Positions 17,807 to 28,230 of a stretch of DNA of 64,000 nt are shown in pieces. The notes below the pieces were generated by a model that worked only from the letters and a program-made list of their open reading frames with translations, searched no databases and was not told the origin of the DNA. Origin of the DNA: Deroplatys truncata (Eukaryota; Arthropoda; Insecta; Mantodea; Mantidae). Each line of letters starts with the position of its first letter. The stretch's first letter is position 1. The translations under genes were made by a program, and so were the position numbers. The stretch is taken from NCBI GenBank assembly GCA_030765065.1, contig CM060990.1:215489290-215553289 (forward strand). The letters run 5' to 3'.

Positions 17807-20800
17807 TTACATCTTATGTACAATTTGTCTGGTGCTTGTCTTCCTATTCGGCCACTCAAGATTGCTTGGCTCCCAGGTCTTATTGCTTGCTGAGCCTTCT
17901 TTCTTTGTCTCTCTTACTTTTCTAGACCACTTTTCCTTTACCTTCCTTAAAAATTCTCCCATGCTCTTGATTTTCTTTTCTTCTTTCCCTGTCAACATCT
18001 TTATAGCTACTATTTTTCTATCTATATTTTCCCATCTCGTTTCCAACTTTCTTTCCCTCCAGCTCCTTATTTCCTTACATTCCATCATAGAGTGTTCTGT
18101 ACTTTCTCTTCCTTCACACAGCTCGCATATTCCTCTTCCACTGCCTCTTATCCCTCTTAAATACATTGATCCCATTCTCATCCATGCTAAACCTTCTCTT
18201 TCTTGTCTATTACAGCAATCAACATACCTCTCTCTTCCCTCCCTTCTATATCAATTTATAAAAGCTCAATGATTTTATCTTTACGGCTTCTTCATATCTC
18301 TTGTCTTTCTATGTCTTCCACTCTGTTTCCTACTACTTTCCAAAAACCATTTGTATTTCGTTCCTCTAGCCCCATATATCCCCCATTACAATTAACTCCA
18401 TTACTTTTTCGGTTTCTTTCTACCAGCTGTTTTTGCTTCTTAGAACCTTTTGCTGAGTCATGCATATCTTTAAGATTTCACCTTCCTCCATTTTCATACA
18501 TCTAAACCAAAATTTTAAAATTCTTTCTAATATTATACCTTTCCTCCTTGTTCTTCCTAGTTCTACTAATGCATCCTCTCTTGGTGCTGCTCTTGGTAGT
18601 ACAACTAATTCTTTACAAAACATTCTGTACATTTGGTCAATTTTCTTTAATTCTCCACCCCCCCCCCATATTTCCACCGCACAGAGCATTTTTGATTCTC
18701 CAATACCTCATACATTCTCTGCAACCATTTTGTCGACATCTCTAATTTATATTTGTATATTCTTATTCCTGTCATAGCTACCTTCCCTTTAATTGATATC
18801 TTCCTGCCATGTACTTCCCATTCCCTGCTATTTCAACCTTACTCCTAAATAATCATATTCTTTGACTACTTCCAGTTCTTAACCATCTAAAAAGATACCC
18901 AGTTTATTTTCTTTTTTTTAAAAGATATCACTTGGGATTTATTTATATTTAACTTAATTCCCCATTTTTCACAAAATTCTTGAATTTCATTTATTGCTTT
19001 TTGTAAATCTATTATAGATATAGCACCTACCATAAGGTCGTCTGTGCATAATAAACCTGGAATCTCCTTATCCCTTATTACTGGATAATGCTGATTTCTT
19101 ATTTTTACACTTTCTAATATCTCATCTATGAATAGGTTAAATAATATTGGACTCAGCTTACATCCTTGTGTTAATTCTATTTTTTGTTGAATCATCTCTG
19201 TGATGCTGCTTTTTTCACCGCCTATACCAAACTTTACATTTTTATATACTTTCTTAATTTCTCTTATAAACTTGTCACTTACTACCTTTTCCCTTAGTTT
19301 ATATTCCAGAGCTTCTCTATTTATTTTATCAAAAGCTTTTTCAAAGTCAGCAAAAAACATATATACCCTTCCTCTTTTCCTACTCAAATATTTATCTATT
19401 ATAGTCTTTATTATACATATGTTATCTACAGTGTCTTCCTTTCCTAAAACCTACCTGGAACTCTCATATTTTTTTTCCAGTTTCTACCCATTCCCTTAGT
19501 CTGTCTGCCAAAATTCCTGTATACACCTTCCTTAATATGATAGTAGACTTATTCCTCTATAGTTCTCAAGCCTGTTTACTCCTCCCTTCCCTTTGTAAAT
19601 TGGTGCCATCATACTTGTTTTCCAGCTTTCTGGTATGTCACTTTTTAATTTTATTTTGTTTAATAATTCTGTCATTAATTTTAATCTTTTTTGAGTTTCA
19701 CCATATTTCCCCCAAAATTCTCCTGGAACTCCATCTATTCTTACCACTTTCCCTTTATTTAAATTTCTTAGTTGTAAATATACCTCCTGGATTGATATTT
19801 CTCTGTCTAATTTTTCGTTTATCACCTCTTGTCCAAACATTCTATGCTCTAACCTTATCTCTATTCCTTCCCCAATCAGGTTTTTAGAATATTCTACCCA
19901 TTCAGTTGGTGTGATCTTGTTTTTTTTTTTTTCTCCTGTCCTGTTCACCCTTCTTACTATTTCCCAAATATTTTTACTATCTTTCTTTTCAATTGCCCCC
20001 TTTAGTTTATTTTCCATATTTTCTTGCCATTCTTTTTTCTTTGTCTCTAACAAGTATTTATATCCCCATTTGTAAATCATCCAATTTTTCCTGTCTTCTT
20101 CTTTTTCCGATTCCCTCCATCTAATAAGTTATTTGAAAATCTCCTTCTTTGCATTTTTCCACTCTTCATCATACCATCCCTTGTTTGTCTGTATCTTTCC
20201 CTGTTTTATCTCCATATCTGTCCCTGCTCTTTTTACTATTAGTTCCATTAATTCTAGTGCTTTCTCTGCTTTTTTTCCTTCATATAGGTTCATCTTTATT
20301 TCACATTCTATAATTTGGATTACCTTTGAATTTACATCTTTTGCAAATTTTCTTTCTAGTTCCCCCTTCCATTTATAAGTTTTTAATCTCCTCATCTTTG
20401 TCACCCCTTTATCTACTACTTCCTGTTCTCCTACCTTTAGTTCCATTGTTAATGGGGAATGGCTGCTATTTACTATCTTGTTTCTGATTTTAAATTTCCT
20501 AATTTTCTCCTCTGATTCCTCTATACATAAAATATAATCTATTACATTTTTGACCATTTGCACTTGCAAATGTAAATTCTCCTTCTTTGTCCTCTCTTAT
20601 TGTCCCGTTACATATTAACAGATTGTTTATTTAACAGAATTCTAATACCTTTTTTCCTTCCTTATTACACTATCCCTGCTTTTCCTTTCTCTTACTTCAT
20701 TTTCTTTCTCCTTCACCTATCATGGCACTTCCTAATAATCTACAGTTTTCCCTCCCTATTCTTGCATTAAAGCCTTCCATTACAATAAACTCTATGCCTG

Positions 20801-21041
20801 GCCACTTATTTCTGATTTCTTCAATGTATTCACCTATAATTTTATACAGGTTATTCTCATACAAGTTTGATGTTTCTGGGAAGTTATATACTACACCAAT
20901 TCCAATATTTACATTTATCTTATTTACTTATTCTATTAACATCCATAGAACCTTGTTAACTTTCACTTCTGTTTCAACACTTATGTGCATGTCTTTTCTA
21001 ATGAATATACCAATTCCTTCCGAAGCTATTCGTTTCTCAAG
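17807..21041 (-). pseudogene. Decayed endonuclease-RT ORF of the second-family LINE
   Basis: Pieces in order from 21041 down are: an endonuclease part (EGIGIFIRKDM; GFNARIG near 20800, where family members have GDFNARIG; SSHSPLTMEL near 20450), the RT N-terminal part (KTSMMAPIYKGKG near 19600), the RT core (FADFEKAFD, QGCKLSPILFNLF, CTDD in place of YADD, 18887-19387), the RT thumb (18420-18689) and a C-terminal CELCEG...H...C finger (17807-18181). At least four frame breaks. No RNase H is seen. The very low GC content sets it apart from the E-family. Clade is undecided (CR1/jockey-like group possible). Confidence 0.75.
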
Positions 21042-21049
21042 CAATGCAG

Positions 21050-21341
21050 CAAGTACAACACTACAGTCAGAAAAAGTTGACATATCTGCAGTTATGAAAC
21101 TTCATACTTCACTTCTATTTTTCATAAATGAGATGATAAACTCTTTTGATGTGTACACAATGTTGGGAGAGAGAAAGCTGGAGACTACACAAGTTGTACG
21201 AGTCAATGAAACTAAAGCAAAACATGTGAAGAAATGAAAGAGGTTCTTCAATGACTTGGATTTGAGTCAGTAAATGAAATTGTGGTTTGTGAATCTGATG
21301 GTGACATATTGAAAACCATTTTTTTATTACATTGGACAGAT
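21050..21341 (+). pseudogene. hAT-like transposase fossil, middle part
   Basis: Continues in phase after the LINE: AASTTLQSEKVDISAVMKL, then TSLLFFINEMINSFDVYTM, typical of the helical insertion region of hAT/ZMYM1 proteins. A stop follows VKK at about 21237, then further decayed coding sequence up to the E3 target site ACATTGGACAGAT (21329-21341). Confidence 0.7.
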
Positions 21342-21365
21342 GATGATGATGATGATATGCGGTTT

Positions 21366-21400
21366 AAGGGCGCTAAACTGCTGCGGTCATCAGCGCCCTT
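21366..21400 (-). promoter_or_regulatory. 3'-terminal hairpin of E3
   Basis: Same 9-bp AAGGGCGCT/AGCGCCCTT stem and 17-nt loop as E2. The loop differs from E2 by one base (GCGG for GAGG on the plus strand). Confidence 0.75.
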
Positions 21401-21496
21401 ACAATGAGTAAAATATAAGGTCACAATATAAAAGACAGGTAAAAAACCGCATAATTAAAAAACGGGACACAAACCCGCAATGTCAAAAAAGTTAAA

Positions 21497-21610
21497 AATA
21501 ACAATAGAATAACAAGAACAATAATAACAATAACAATAAAAACAATAACAATAATAACAATAACAATAAAAACAATAACAATAATAACAATAACCAGAAT
21601 AACAATAAAG
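21497..21610. repeat. (ATAACA)n-type repeat in the E3 3' UTR
   Basis: AATAAC/AATAAAAAC units arranged in a higher-order repeat of about 36 bp that itself recurs two to three times, longer than in E2. Confidence 0.8.
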
Positions 21611-21768
21611 ATATCTAAAAAACCAACACACTAAAATCATGGTCACTAAAATAATAAAACGTGTCAAGAACTGCAGAATGCAAGGAACATGAGCGCCTTA
21701 TATCAGGGGAGAAGGGCCCCATTAAAACTAACAATATAAAATCAAACAGCTAAAAGGCGCTCAGCGCA

Positions 21769-24700
21769 TCAAATGCGACGGCTAAAACCAATGTCAGTGA
21801 TAAAACGTAAAAGACATTCTACAGCATGCGCGTCGTCTGCCAACACGTTGGCTAGGCCAACAGGCAGACCCACGCGAACGCGCAGTGGAGCTAAAACTTG
21901 ACACTCGGTTAAAATGTGACGGACCGTTAAGGGCACGTCACACTGACCACACAGAGGTGCGGGATCACCACTTAACAGGTATCTATGACTAAAAAGGCAA
22001 TGTCCGATACGAAGGCGTGTTAAAAGTACCTCTTCCCGACGAGAAGCACGGGAAGAGGTAGCCCAGACTAGCGGAAGAGGTTTAACCTCCCGCAACTTGT
22101 TCCCCCGGAGGGCCGTCCACTCATCGCGCCAGCGCGAGAGGATGCGGCGACGTAAAATCACACACGAATCTGACGAGGGAACAACAGAAGTAAAAAATCT
22201 GGGTAATAAAATCGCCGATTTCGCAGCGGCGTCGGCCGACTCATTCCCTGAGATACCCACATGACCTGGAATCCACATAAAAGAGACGCTGATGCCAGAG
22301 GCACCCAGCGAATGGAGCAGGTCATGAATGCGCTGTACGAGGGGGTGGTAAGAGTACAGCGCGTTAATACTCTGAAGGGCACTCAGAGAGTCCGAACAAA
22401 CAACACAACGCCGTAAAACATGCCGCTGAATGTATAAAACACATTGATAGATACTAAAAAGTTCGGCGGTATAAATCGAACATTGCCCGGGTAAACGAAA
22501 AGTAAAACTATGCGCACCTAAAACAAAGGCACATCCTACTCCAACATCAGTCTTAGACCCATCAGTATAAATAAAATTACAGTCTCCGAATGTTGCCTGA
22601 AGTTCTAAAAATGCGGATCTAAGGACTGAAGCAGGGGTCTCATTCTTCGGCATCGACGTTAGCCCAAAGTGGATGTGGGCCTCAGCGCGCGACCATGGAC
22701 GAAAGCGCGTTTCCCCTCGGGTAAGGGCCGGCGCTGGCGTAACGTCCAAATGCCGAAGAAGCAGTCGAAATCGAACCCCTGGAGGGAGCAATGCAGAGGA
22801 GCTAACAAAATATTGGCGATCAAGCGAATCCTCGTAAAATACATCGAAGGACGGGTGGTTAGGCAAGCTTGAGAGTCGACAAGCATAGCTGCACAAAAGC
22901 ATCTCACGCCGGAAGGACAGCGGAGGCTCTGCAGCTTCAGCATACAGGCTAAAAACAGGGCTAGTTGGAAAGGCCCCTGTAGCGACTCTTATGCCACGAT
23001 GGTGAATGGCATTCAATCGACGTAACACAGATGGACGTGCCGACGAATAAACAATACACCCGTAATCAAGCTTGGAGCGGACCAAAGAGCGATAAAGGCG
23101 AAGAAGGACGGTCCGATCAGCTCCCCAGGATGTGCCACTTAAAACACGTAAAAGATTAAGAGAACGGTCACACTTTGCTTTTAAAAAGGAAACGTGCGAG
23201 GTCCAACACAACTTCCTGTCAAAAATCAACCCCAAAAATTTCGCCTCGTCTGCAAACGGAAGTATCCCTGGCCCAAGATGGAGAGAGGGCGGAGGGAAAT
23301 ACTTCCGGCGCCAAAAGTTGATGCAGACGGATTTCTCGGCAGAGAAATTAAAGCCGTTGACGTTACTCCAGGCGTAGAGACGGTCGATACAGCTCTGGAG
23401 ACGACGCTCGAGTAGACAGGTCCGCCGTGAACTACAATAAATAGCGAAATCGTCAACAAAAAGGGACGATGAAATGCCAGGTGGAATACAATCAACAATG
23501 GGGTTGATAGCAATCGCAAAAAGTGTGACACTGAGTACAGAGCCCTGCGGTACTCCGTTCTCTTGAATAAAACGACGAGATAAAACCGAGCCCACACGTA
23601 CACGAAAGACGCGGTCCGTCATAAACTCCCGAAGAAATATGGGAAGACGACCGCGGATATTCCAATCGTGAAGTGTACGTAAAATGCCGCCCCTCCAACA
23701 AGTGTCATAAGCTTTCTCCAGGTCAAAAAATACAGCCACGGTTTGACACTTTCTCAGAAATCCATTCATAATATGCGTCGACAAGGACACCAGATGGTCG
23801 ACGGTAGAGCGATAGCGACGAAACCCGCACTGAGCGTTCGCTAGAAGTTTCTGAGACTCAAGCCACCATGTCAACCGCCCGTTGATCATGCGCTCCATCA
23901 CCTTGCAAATGCAACTGGTGAGGGAGATAGGGCGGTAGCTGGAAGGTAGTTGGCGATCCTTCCCAGGCTTAAGTATAGGGACAATGGTGGCTTCGCGCCA
24001 AACGAAAGGAAAAATGCCGTCTTGCCAAATACGGTTATAGACCTGTAAGAGAAATAGTTTACTGTCGGCTGAAAGGTTCTTTAACATCAGGACATGAATG
24101 CCGTCCGGCCCGGGAGCGGAGTGCCGAGAGCAATGAAGAGCGTGCTCCAGCTCCCTCATTGTGAATAGTTCGTTATAGCATTCATCATTAGCAGACCGAA
24201 AAGTATATGATGCGGAATCCTGCCGGTCTTTAATAGAGCGAAAGCCGGCGGAATAATGGTCTGAACTGGAAACCGCCTCAAAGGCAGAACCCAGAGTGTT
24301 AGCGATGGCAGCCGGATCCACTATGGTGGCATTAGAAACCTGAAGGCCAGAAACAGTACAATGTGACACTTTACCTGAGAAGCGACGAAGTTTATCCCAA
24401 ACAACGGATGAAGGCGTAAAACGATTAAAAGACTCGACAAAACGAGCCCAAGATGCCTTCTTGCTATCCTGAATAATGCGACGAGCCCTGGCGCGCGATT
24501 GTTTAAAAGTCACCAAATTATCAAGTGTAGGGTGTCGCCGAAACACCCTAAGTGCAGTCCTACGGGCACGAACGGCGTCCCGACAATCCTCGTTCCACCA
24601 CGGAACAGGTGGCCGCCGAGGTTGGGAGGATGAACGGGGTATTGCACGTTCGGCGGCTGAGAAAATAATAGACGTAAGGTGCTGCACTAGTTGATTAATG

Positions 24701-25458
24701 TCGGAGAAGGGCTGGTCGTCAAAATGCACGAGGCTGGAATACAAGCTCCAGTCGGATTTTGCGAATGTCCAGGTAGGTACTCTGGAATGCTGTACGTGGT
24801 GCGACAGAAGAGAAACGATGCAGGGGAAATGGTCGCTGGAGTAGGTGTCAGCGACGACGTTCCACTGAAGACGACGTGCAAGCTGGATTGAGCAAATCGC
24901 AAGGTCCAGGTGAGAGAATGTACCAGAAGAATCAGAAATAAAAGTAGGTGCACCTGTATTGAGGATGGAAAGATTGAACTGATAAAAAATGTCGGAAAGA
25001 AGAGTTCCCCTCGCACAAGCCCTTGGCGAACCCCATAGTGGGTGATGGGCATTAAAATCTCCCAACAGAAGAAATGGTGTTGGGAGAGCGGACAGAAAAG
25101 CTCGAATGTCCGCGGGAGCGAGGGGAGACGATGGAGGTGAATATACAGAGCAAACAGAAAACAAAAAGCCGGGCAAGTGAAGGCGAACGGCAACAGCTTG
25201 CAAGTCGGATGTAAGTGTGACAGGTGTAAAATGAACGTCGTTACCCACTAAGAACATGACACCTCCATGAGCAGGAGTACCCTCCTCCGGTTCAAGGTCG
25301 TAGCGAACCGGAGTATATCCTCGGAGATCAAAAGGATCGTGAGGGCGAAGCTTAGTCTCCTGCAAACATACGACCATAGGCGAATGGGAACGCAATAAAA
25401 GTTGCAGTTCCGCCCTATGCGATCGTACACCACGTACATTCCAGGTCAGGATAGCCAT
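21769..25458 (-). CDS. E3 ORF2: endonuclease-RT-RNase H polyprotein, intact
   Basis: 1229 residues, exactly the length of E2 ORF2, with every catalytic motif kept: WNVRG, QETKL, GDFNAH, SSDHFP, FFDLEKAYD, FVDD, YTDGSK, TAEL, CSDSLSAL, PGHVG, ESAD and the C-terminal CGQC...H...C finger. Differences from E2 cluster in the connection and RNase H regions, consistent with a different 3' source or recombination. It lies 56 bp downstream of the shortened ORF1 stop. Confidence 0.95.
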   Translation of the reverse strand: MAILTWNVRGVRSHRAELQLLLRSHSPMVVCLQETKLRPHDPFDLRGYTPVRYDLEPEEGTPAHGGVMFLVGNDVHFTPVTLTSDLQAVAVRLHLPGFLFSVCSVYSPPSSPLAPADIRAFLSALPTPFLLLGDFNAHHPLWGSPRACARGTLLSDIFYQFNLSILNTGAPTFISDSSGTFSHLDLAICSIQLARRLQWNVVADTYSSDHFPCIVSLLSHHVQHSRVPTWTFAKSDWSLYSSLVHFDDQPFSDINQLVQHLTSIIFSAAERAIPRSSSQPRRPPVPWWNEDCRDAVRARRTALRVFRRHPTLDNLVTFKQSRARARRIIQDSKKASWARFVESFNRFTPSSVVWDKLRRFSGKVSHCTVSGLQVSNATIVDPAAIANTLGSAFEAVSSSDHYSAGFRSIKDRQDSASYTFRSANDECYNELFTMRELEHALHCSRHSAPGPDGIHVLMLKNLSADSKLFLLQVYNRIWQDGIFPFVWREATIVPILKPGKDRQLPSSYRPISLTSCICKVMERMINGRLTWWLESQKLLANAQCGFRRYRSTVDHLVSLSTHIMNGFLRKCQTVAVFFDLEKAYDTCWRGGILRTLHDWNIRGRLPIFLREFMTDRVFRVRVGSVLSRRFIQENGVPQGSVLSVTLFAIAINPIVDCIPPGISSSLFVDDFAIYCSSRRTCLLERRLQSCIDRLYAWSNVNGFNFSAEKSVCINFWRRKYFPPPSLHLGPGILPFADEAKFLGLIFDRKLCWTSHVSFLKAKCDRSLNLLRVLSGTSWGADRTVLLRLYRSLVRSKLDYGCIVYSSARPSVLRRLNAIHHRGIRVATGAFPTSPVFSLYAEAAEPPLSFRREMLLCSYACRLSSLPNHPSFDVFYEDSLDRQYFVSSSALLPPGVRFRLLLRHLDVTPAPALTRGETRFRPWSRAEAHIHFGLTSMPKNETPASVLRSAFLELQATFGDCNFIYTDGSKTDVGVGCAFVLGAHSFTFRLPGQCSIYTAELFSIYQCVLYIQRHVLRRCVVCSDSLSALQSINALYSYHPLVQRIHDLLHSLGASGISVSFMWIPGHVGISGNESADAAAKSAILLPRFFTSVVPSSDSCVILRRRILSRWRDEWTALRGNKLREVKPLPLVWATSSRASRREEVLLTRLRIGHCLFSHRYLLSGDPAPLCGQCDVPLTVRHILTECQVLAPLRVRVGLPVGLANVLADDAHAVECLLRFITDIGFSRRI

Positions 25459-25514
25459 TAAGAATAAGGGGATAAACTGTCTATTTAGAAGGGCGGCTTA
25501 AAATTACCTTTTGT

Positions 25515-26747
25515 TTAACCTTTGGGCTCGGGCTCCATAGCTTCCTCGGAGGGAGGGCCCACGCGCTCAGTGCCAGAAACCGATTCAAGCGCCGTGAATC
25601 GGTTCTGGGTGGCGATGGGTGAAGGGTGCCGCTGAGCGCGGCTTGTCCCAGGACCATCCTGGGACAGCGACCTCCGAGGAGGAGAAGGTGAACTTTTGTT
25701 ACCGCGCGCACGCGGAGGGTCTTTCAAAAAATCTTCCCTACGAAGTTTCTGCTTGGGCTTCTTTTCAACGGCCTGCGACTTCATTGACTTGGGACCAGGT
25801 TTATACGGCTTGGTAACTGTAGCCTTAATAGACGGCCGGATGGTAGTGGCGGTTAATCCAGTCAAGGTCCAGGTCTGAGTTTCGGCATCTACTCGTGGTA
25901 CTGGCGAGGCAACAACAGAACTAAATGTGCCAGATCGCAGGAGTGAAGGTTGGCGTGCATGGTAACGCCTCCGGGCTTCAGCGAAGGAGAGTTTTTCCTT
26001 TACCCGGATCTCCTGGATCGCCTTCTCGTCCAAGTACCGCGGACAGTCGGCAAACGAAGCAGAATGAGACCCTTTACAATTAACGCAGACGGGGGCTGTT
26101 GAACAGGTACCTTCGTGTGAGGGCTGGCTACAGGTTGCACAGATGTTAACGGCACTCTTACATGAGACTTGCGTATGCCCAAAACGTTGGCATTTAAAAC
26201 AACGCAGAGGTCTAGGAATATAAGGCCTCACAGAAATACGTTCGTACCCTGCGGAAATGCTCGTGGGCAGATCGACGCCATCAAATGTAATAAACAGGGT
26301 ACGAGTGGGTACCAACACGCCGTCGCGTTTGGCCTGCACTCGATGAACCGCTGTCACCCTCTGGTCTGCAAGATATTCCACCAGGTCTTCGTCAGAGATA
26401 CCATCGAGGCTATGCGTGGTGACAACGCCTCTACAAGAATTCAAGGTGCGGTGCTTCTGAACACGGATAGGATAACCGTGGAGAAGCGTGGCGCTCAACA
26501 AGGACTTACTTTGTGCCTCGGATTTGCTTTGAACTAGCAACGAACCATTACGAAGCCGAGTGCAGGAAAGAACCGGACCAGCAATTGAGTCAATGCCCTT
26601 CTGGATAATAAAAGGGTTCACCTTCTCGAAGGATTGTCCCTCCTCTGTACGGGTAATCACTAAGTAACAACCAGCTGTTGGCGGTGCTACTTCTGTTACT
26701 AAAACTTTGCGGCGCTTGTTGTTAACAATGGAGAAAGGGTGCTCCAT
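25515..26747 (-). CDS. E3 ORF1: zinc-knuckle protein with altered C-terminus
   Basis: Start at the shared MEHPFS ATG (26747), about 410 residues. The N-terminal region and all three knuckles match E2 almost exactly. A 23-bp deletion relative to E2 (just left of 25535, between short CT repeats) shifts the frame. The normal tail beginning SDQLHTKS is replaced by EPEPKG and a stop. The basic tail after the Ser/Pro-rich region is therefore lost. Whether the protein still works is unknown. Confidence 0.88.
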   Translation of the reverse strand: MEHPFSIVNNKRRKVLVTEVAPPTAGCYLVITRTEEGQSFEKVNPFIIQKGIDSIAGPVLSCTRLRNGSLLVQSKSEAQSKSLLSATLLHGYPIRVQKHRTLNSCRGVVTTHSLDGISDEDLVEYLADQRVTAVHRVQAKRDGVLVPTRTLFITFDGVDLPTSISAGYERISVRPYIPRPLRCFKCQRFGHTQVSCKSAVNICATCSQPSHEGTCSTAPVCVNCKGSHSASFADCPRYLDEKAIQEIRVKEKLSFAEARRRYHARQPSLLRSGTFSSVVASPVPRVDAETQTWTLTGLTATTIRPSIKATVTKPYKPGPKSMKSQAVEKKPKQKLRREDFLKDPPRARGNKSSPSPPRRSLSQDGPGTSRAQRHPSPIATQNRFTALESVSGTERVGPPSEEAMEPEPKG

Positions 26748-27384
26748 AGCGAAAAAAATCCTCCACCATTGCAACCGTCTCCGACCTCGGGCTCTGACTT
26801 CCCGGGCGTTACCCCGGCTTGGGTGAGTGGCCTATCTATACCTAGCTCAACCCAGGGTCACACCTCCCAGAACATAGACAGAGGGACCCAATCGCCGTCG
26901 GAAGCCAGCAGCTCATGCAATGGCCCCCCCGCGGGACTGCAGTTGAACAGCGGATACGAACAACAACCCTACATGACGACCCCGGGTGGTGGGGATGACG
27001 CCATTACCCACTCACCCAGCTGCGCACGCGGTGCGCGGGTATCCGTCAGGCTGTGTCCACGGAGGATTTAAATAAAAGGATAAAAGAAACTAAAACTGTG
27101 TGGGCGTTTCGCACGCAAGGTAGGCCGGCGGGGAAGAAAAAGAGAGATATGCGAATGTCGTGGTGCGAAATGGCCGGAAAGTGATAAGGGAAGAAAGAAA
27201 CGATGGTGAGGTGCGGTATGGATGGAATGCAAAGAACGCACGAGAGCCTACCTTGGGTCCACCGGTCACGAGAAGAACCCACCTCGACGGGATGGGGGTG
27301 AGAGGATGAATGTGGCGATGATTGGCTCGGGAACCCCCGGGTGCGCCAAAAACCCGTACTCACATAAGGTGAGCCCCTGAGGGG
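26748..27384 (-). promoter_or_regulatory. E3 5' UTR and 5'-terminal hairpins
   Basis: Nearly identical to the E2 5' UTR. The terminal 11 nt are again CCCC-TCA-GGGG on the sense strand, abutting the target duplication. A sense frame of 105 codons starts at 27363 and an antisense frame of 110 codons occupies 26739-27071. Confidence 0.6.
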
Positions 27385-27397
27385 ACATTGGACAGAT

Positions 27398-27897
27398 TAT
27401 TCATAAAACTTGAGAGGAATCTTGGTGTCTACAGGAGTTTTCTGAGAAGTCTCATTCTTATACAGTTTGACAGAAATGGACCCTGATGAAGTCTACAACC
27501 CTGCAAAATAGCTGTAGCATGTTTACTCAGGGATTTAGAGGAGTCTTTTGGAACAGAATGTGTCCATCTTAAAAGCTTTCTTTTGAGTTCCACATATGAG
27601 AACTGTCCTCCTTTACCTCTGTTGAATAAAATGCTAACAGACAAATATCTCTTTGATATTTATCCAATTGCTCTTCAGATATATTTGAGCATACCAACAA
27701 CAAACTGCTCTGCCAAATAGTCTTTCTCCATTCTTGGAAAAAGCTAAGAACTACTTGCGTGTGTCTCAGACTCAGGATCGTTGAAATCATATGGCTGTGC
27801 TAGCAATAGGAAATGATCTGACTGTGAAACTGGACTTTGAGAATATGATAAATGTATTTGCCAACAACAAGCCAAGAAGAAAGCCATTCAACCACTA
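27398..27897 (+). pseudogene. hAT-like transposase fossil, C-terminal dimerisation part
   Basis: Plus-strand frames after E3 carry LEESFGTECVHLKSFLLS, LTDKYLFDIYPIALQIYLSI and PTTNCSAK*SFSILGKS, the hallmark of the hAT C-terminal region (normally TNCSAERSFS). The tail QQQAKKKAIQP follows. Several stops. It completes the transposase begun at 16065. No terminal inverted repeat was found. Confidence 0.75.
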
Positions 27898-27902
27898 ACA
27901 TT

Positions 27903-28230
27903 CTTTGTTCCATATGGCTGTAGTGACACCCTCATCCAGAGGGTTCTAGTACTCCAAAAGAAATGTATCAGAACAATGTTCAAAATGGGAAAACGTGAAT
28001 CCTGTAAGGAAGTCTTCAAAAGGGAACAACTGTTTACTGTAATGTTTTTGTACATTTAGCGGCACCCCACCACAAAGGTAGACCAGTTCATCACAGACTT
28101 GACACACGCCACATAAGCACTAGTATACTGTTAAATGGCAAATTATATGTAAATAGCTCACACATGCTCCACAGGGGCACTGATTTACATTAAGTCAAGC
28201 TCAATAAACTAGATGGCACCATGGGTAATT
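27903..28230 (+). pseudogene. Jockey-type RT C-terminal fragment
   Basis: The frame reads VPYGCSDTLIQRVLVLQKK, then CIRTMFKMGKRESCKEVFK and LFTVMFLYI, the typical end of jockey-group ORF2 (LQKKCIR..., SCKEVF). Further decayed sequence resembling the terminal segment (HLLNGKLYVNSSHML) runs to about 28230. It is plus-strand, opposite to the E-family. No boundary or tail was identified. Confidence 0.65.

Larger units (their letters stand above)
17690..21041 (-). mobile_element. Second-family LINE, 5'-truncated, inside the hAT fossil
   Basis: An AT-rich non-LTR element on the minus strand bounded by an 8-bp duplication CAATGCAG (17682-17689 and 21042-21049). Removing it and one duplication copy restores the hAT reading frame across the junction (...CFNA / NAASTTLQSEK...). 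The 3' end has a (CATT)n-like tail preceded by an (AAAT)n tract. The 5' end begins inside the endonuclease domain, the usual result of incomplete reverse transcription. Confidence 0.8.
21342..27384 (-). mobile_element. E3: full-length I-group retrotransposon in the hAT fossil
   Basis: 6043 bp, flanked by the exact 13-bp duplication ACATTGGACAGAT (21329-21341, 27385-27397). Complete 5' double hairpin (27359-27384 region), complete 3' hairpin (21366-21400) and an uninterrupted TGA tract. ORF2 is intact and ORF1 has a 23-bp deletion near its end. It is very similar to E2 through ORF1 and the N-terminal part of ORF2. The C-terminal part is closer to E8 (ends ...GFSRRI rather than ...DFNLRI). Confidence 0.95.
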
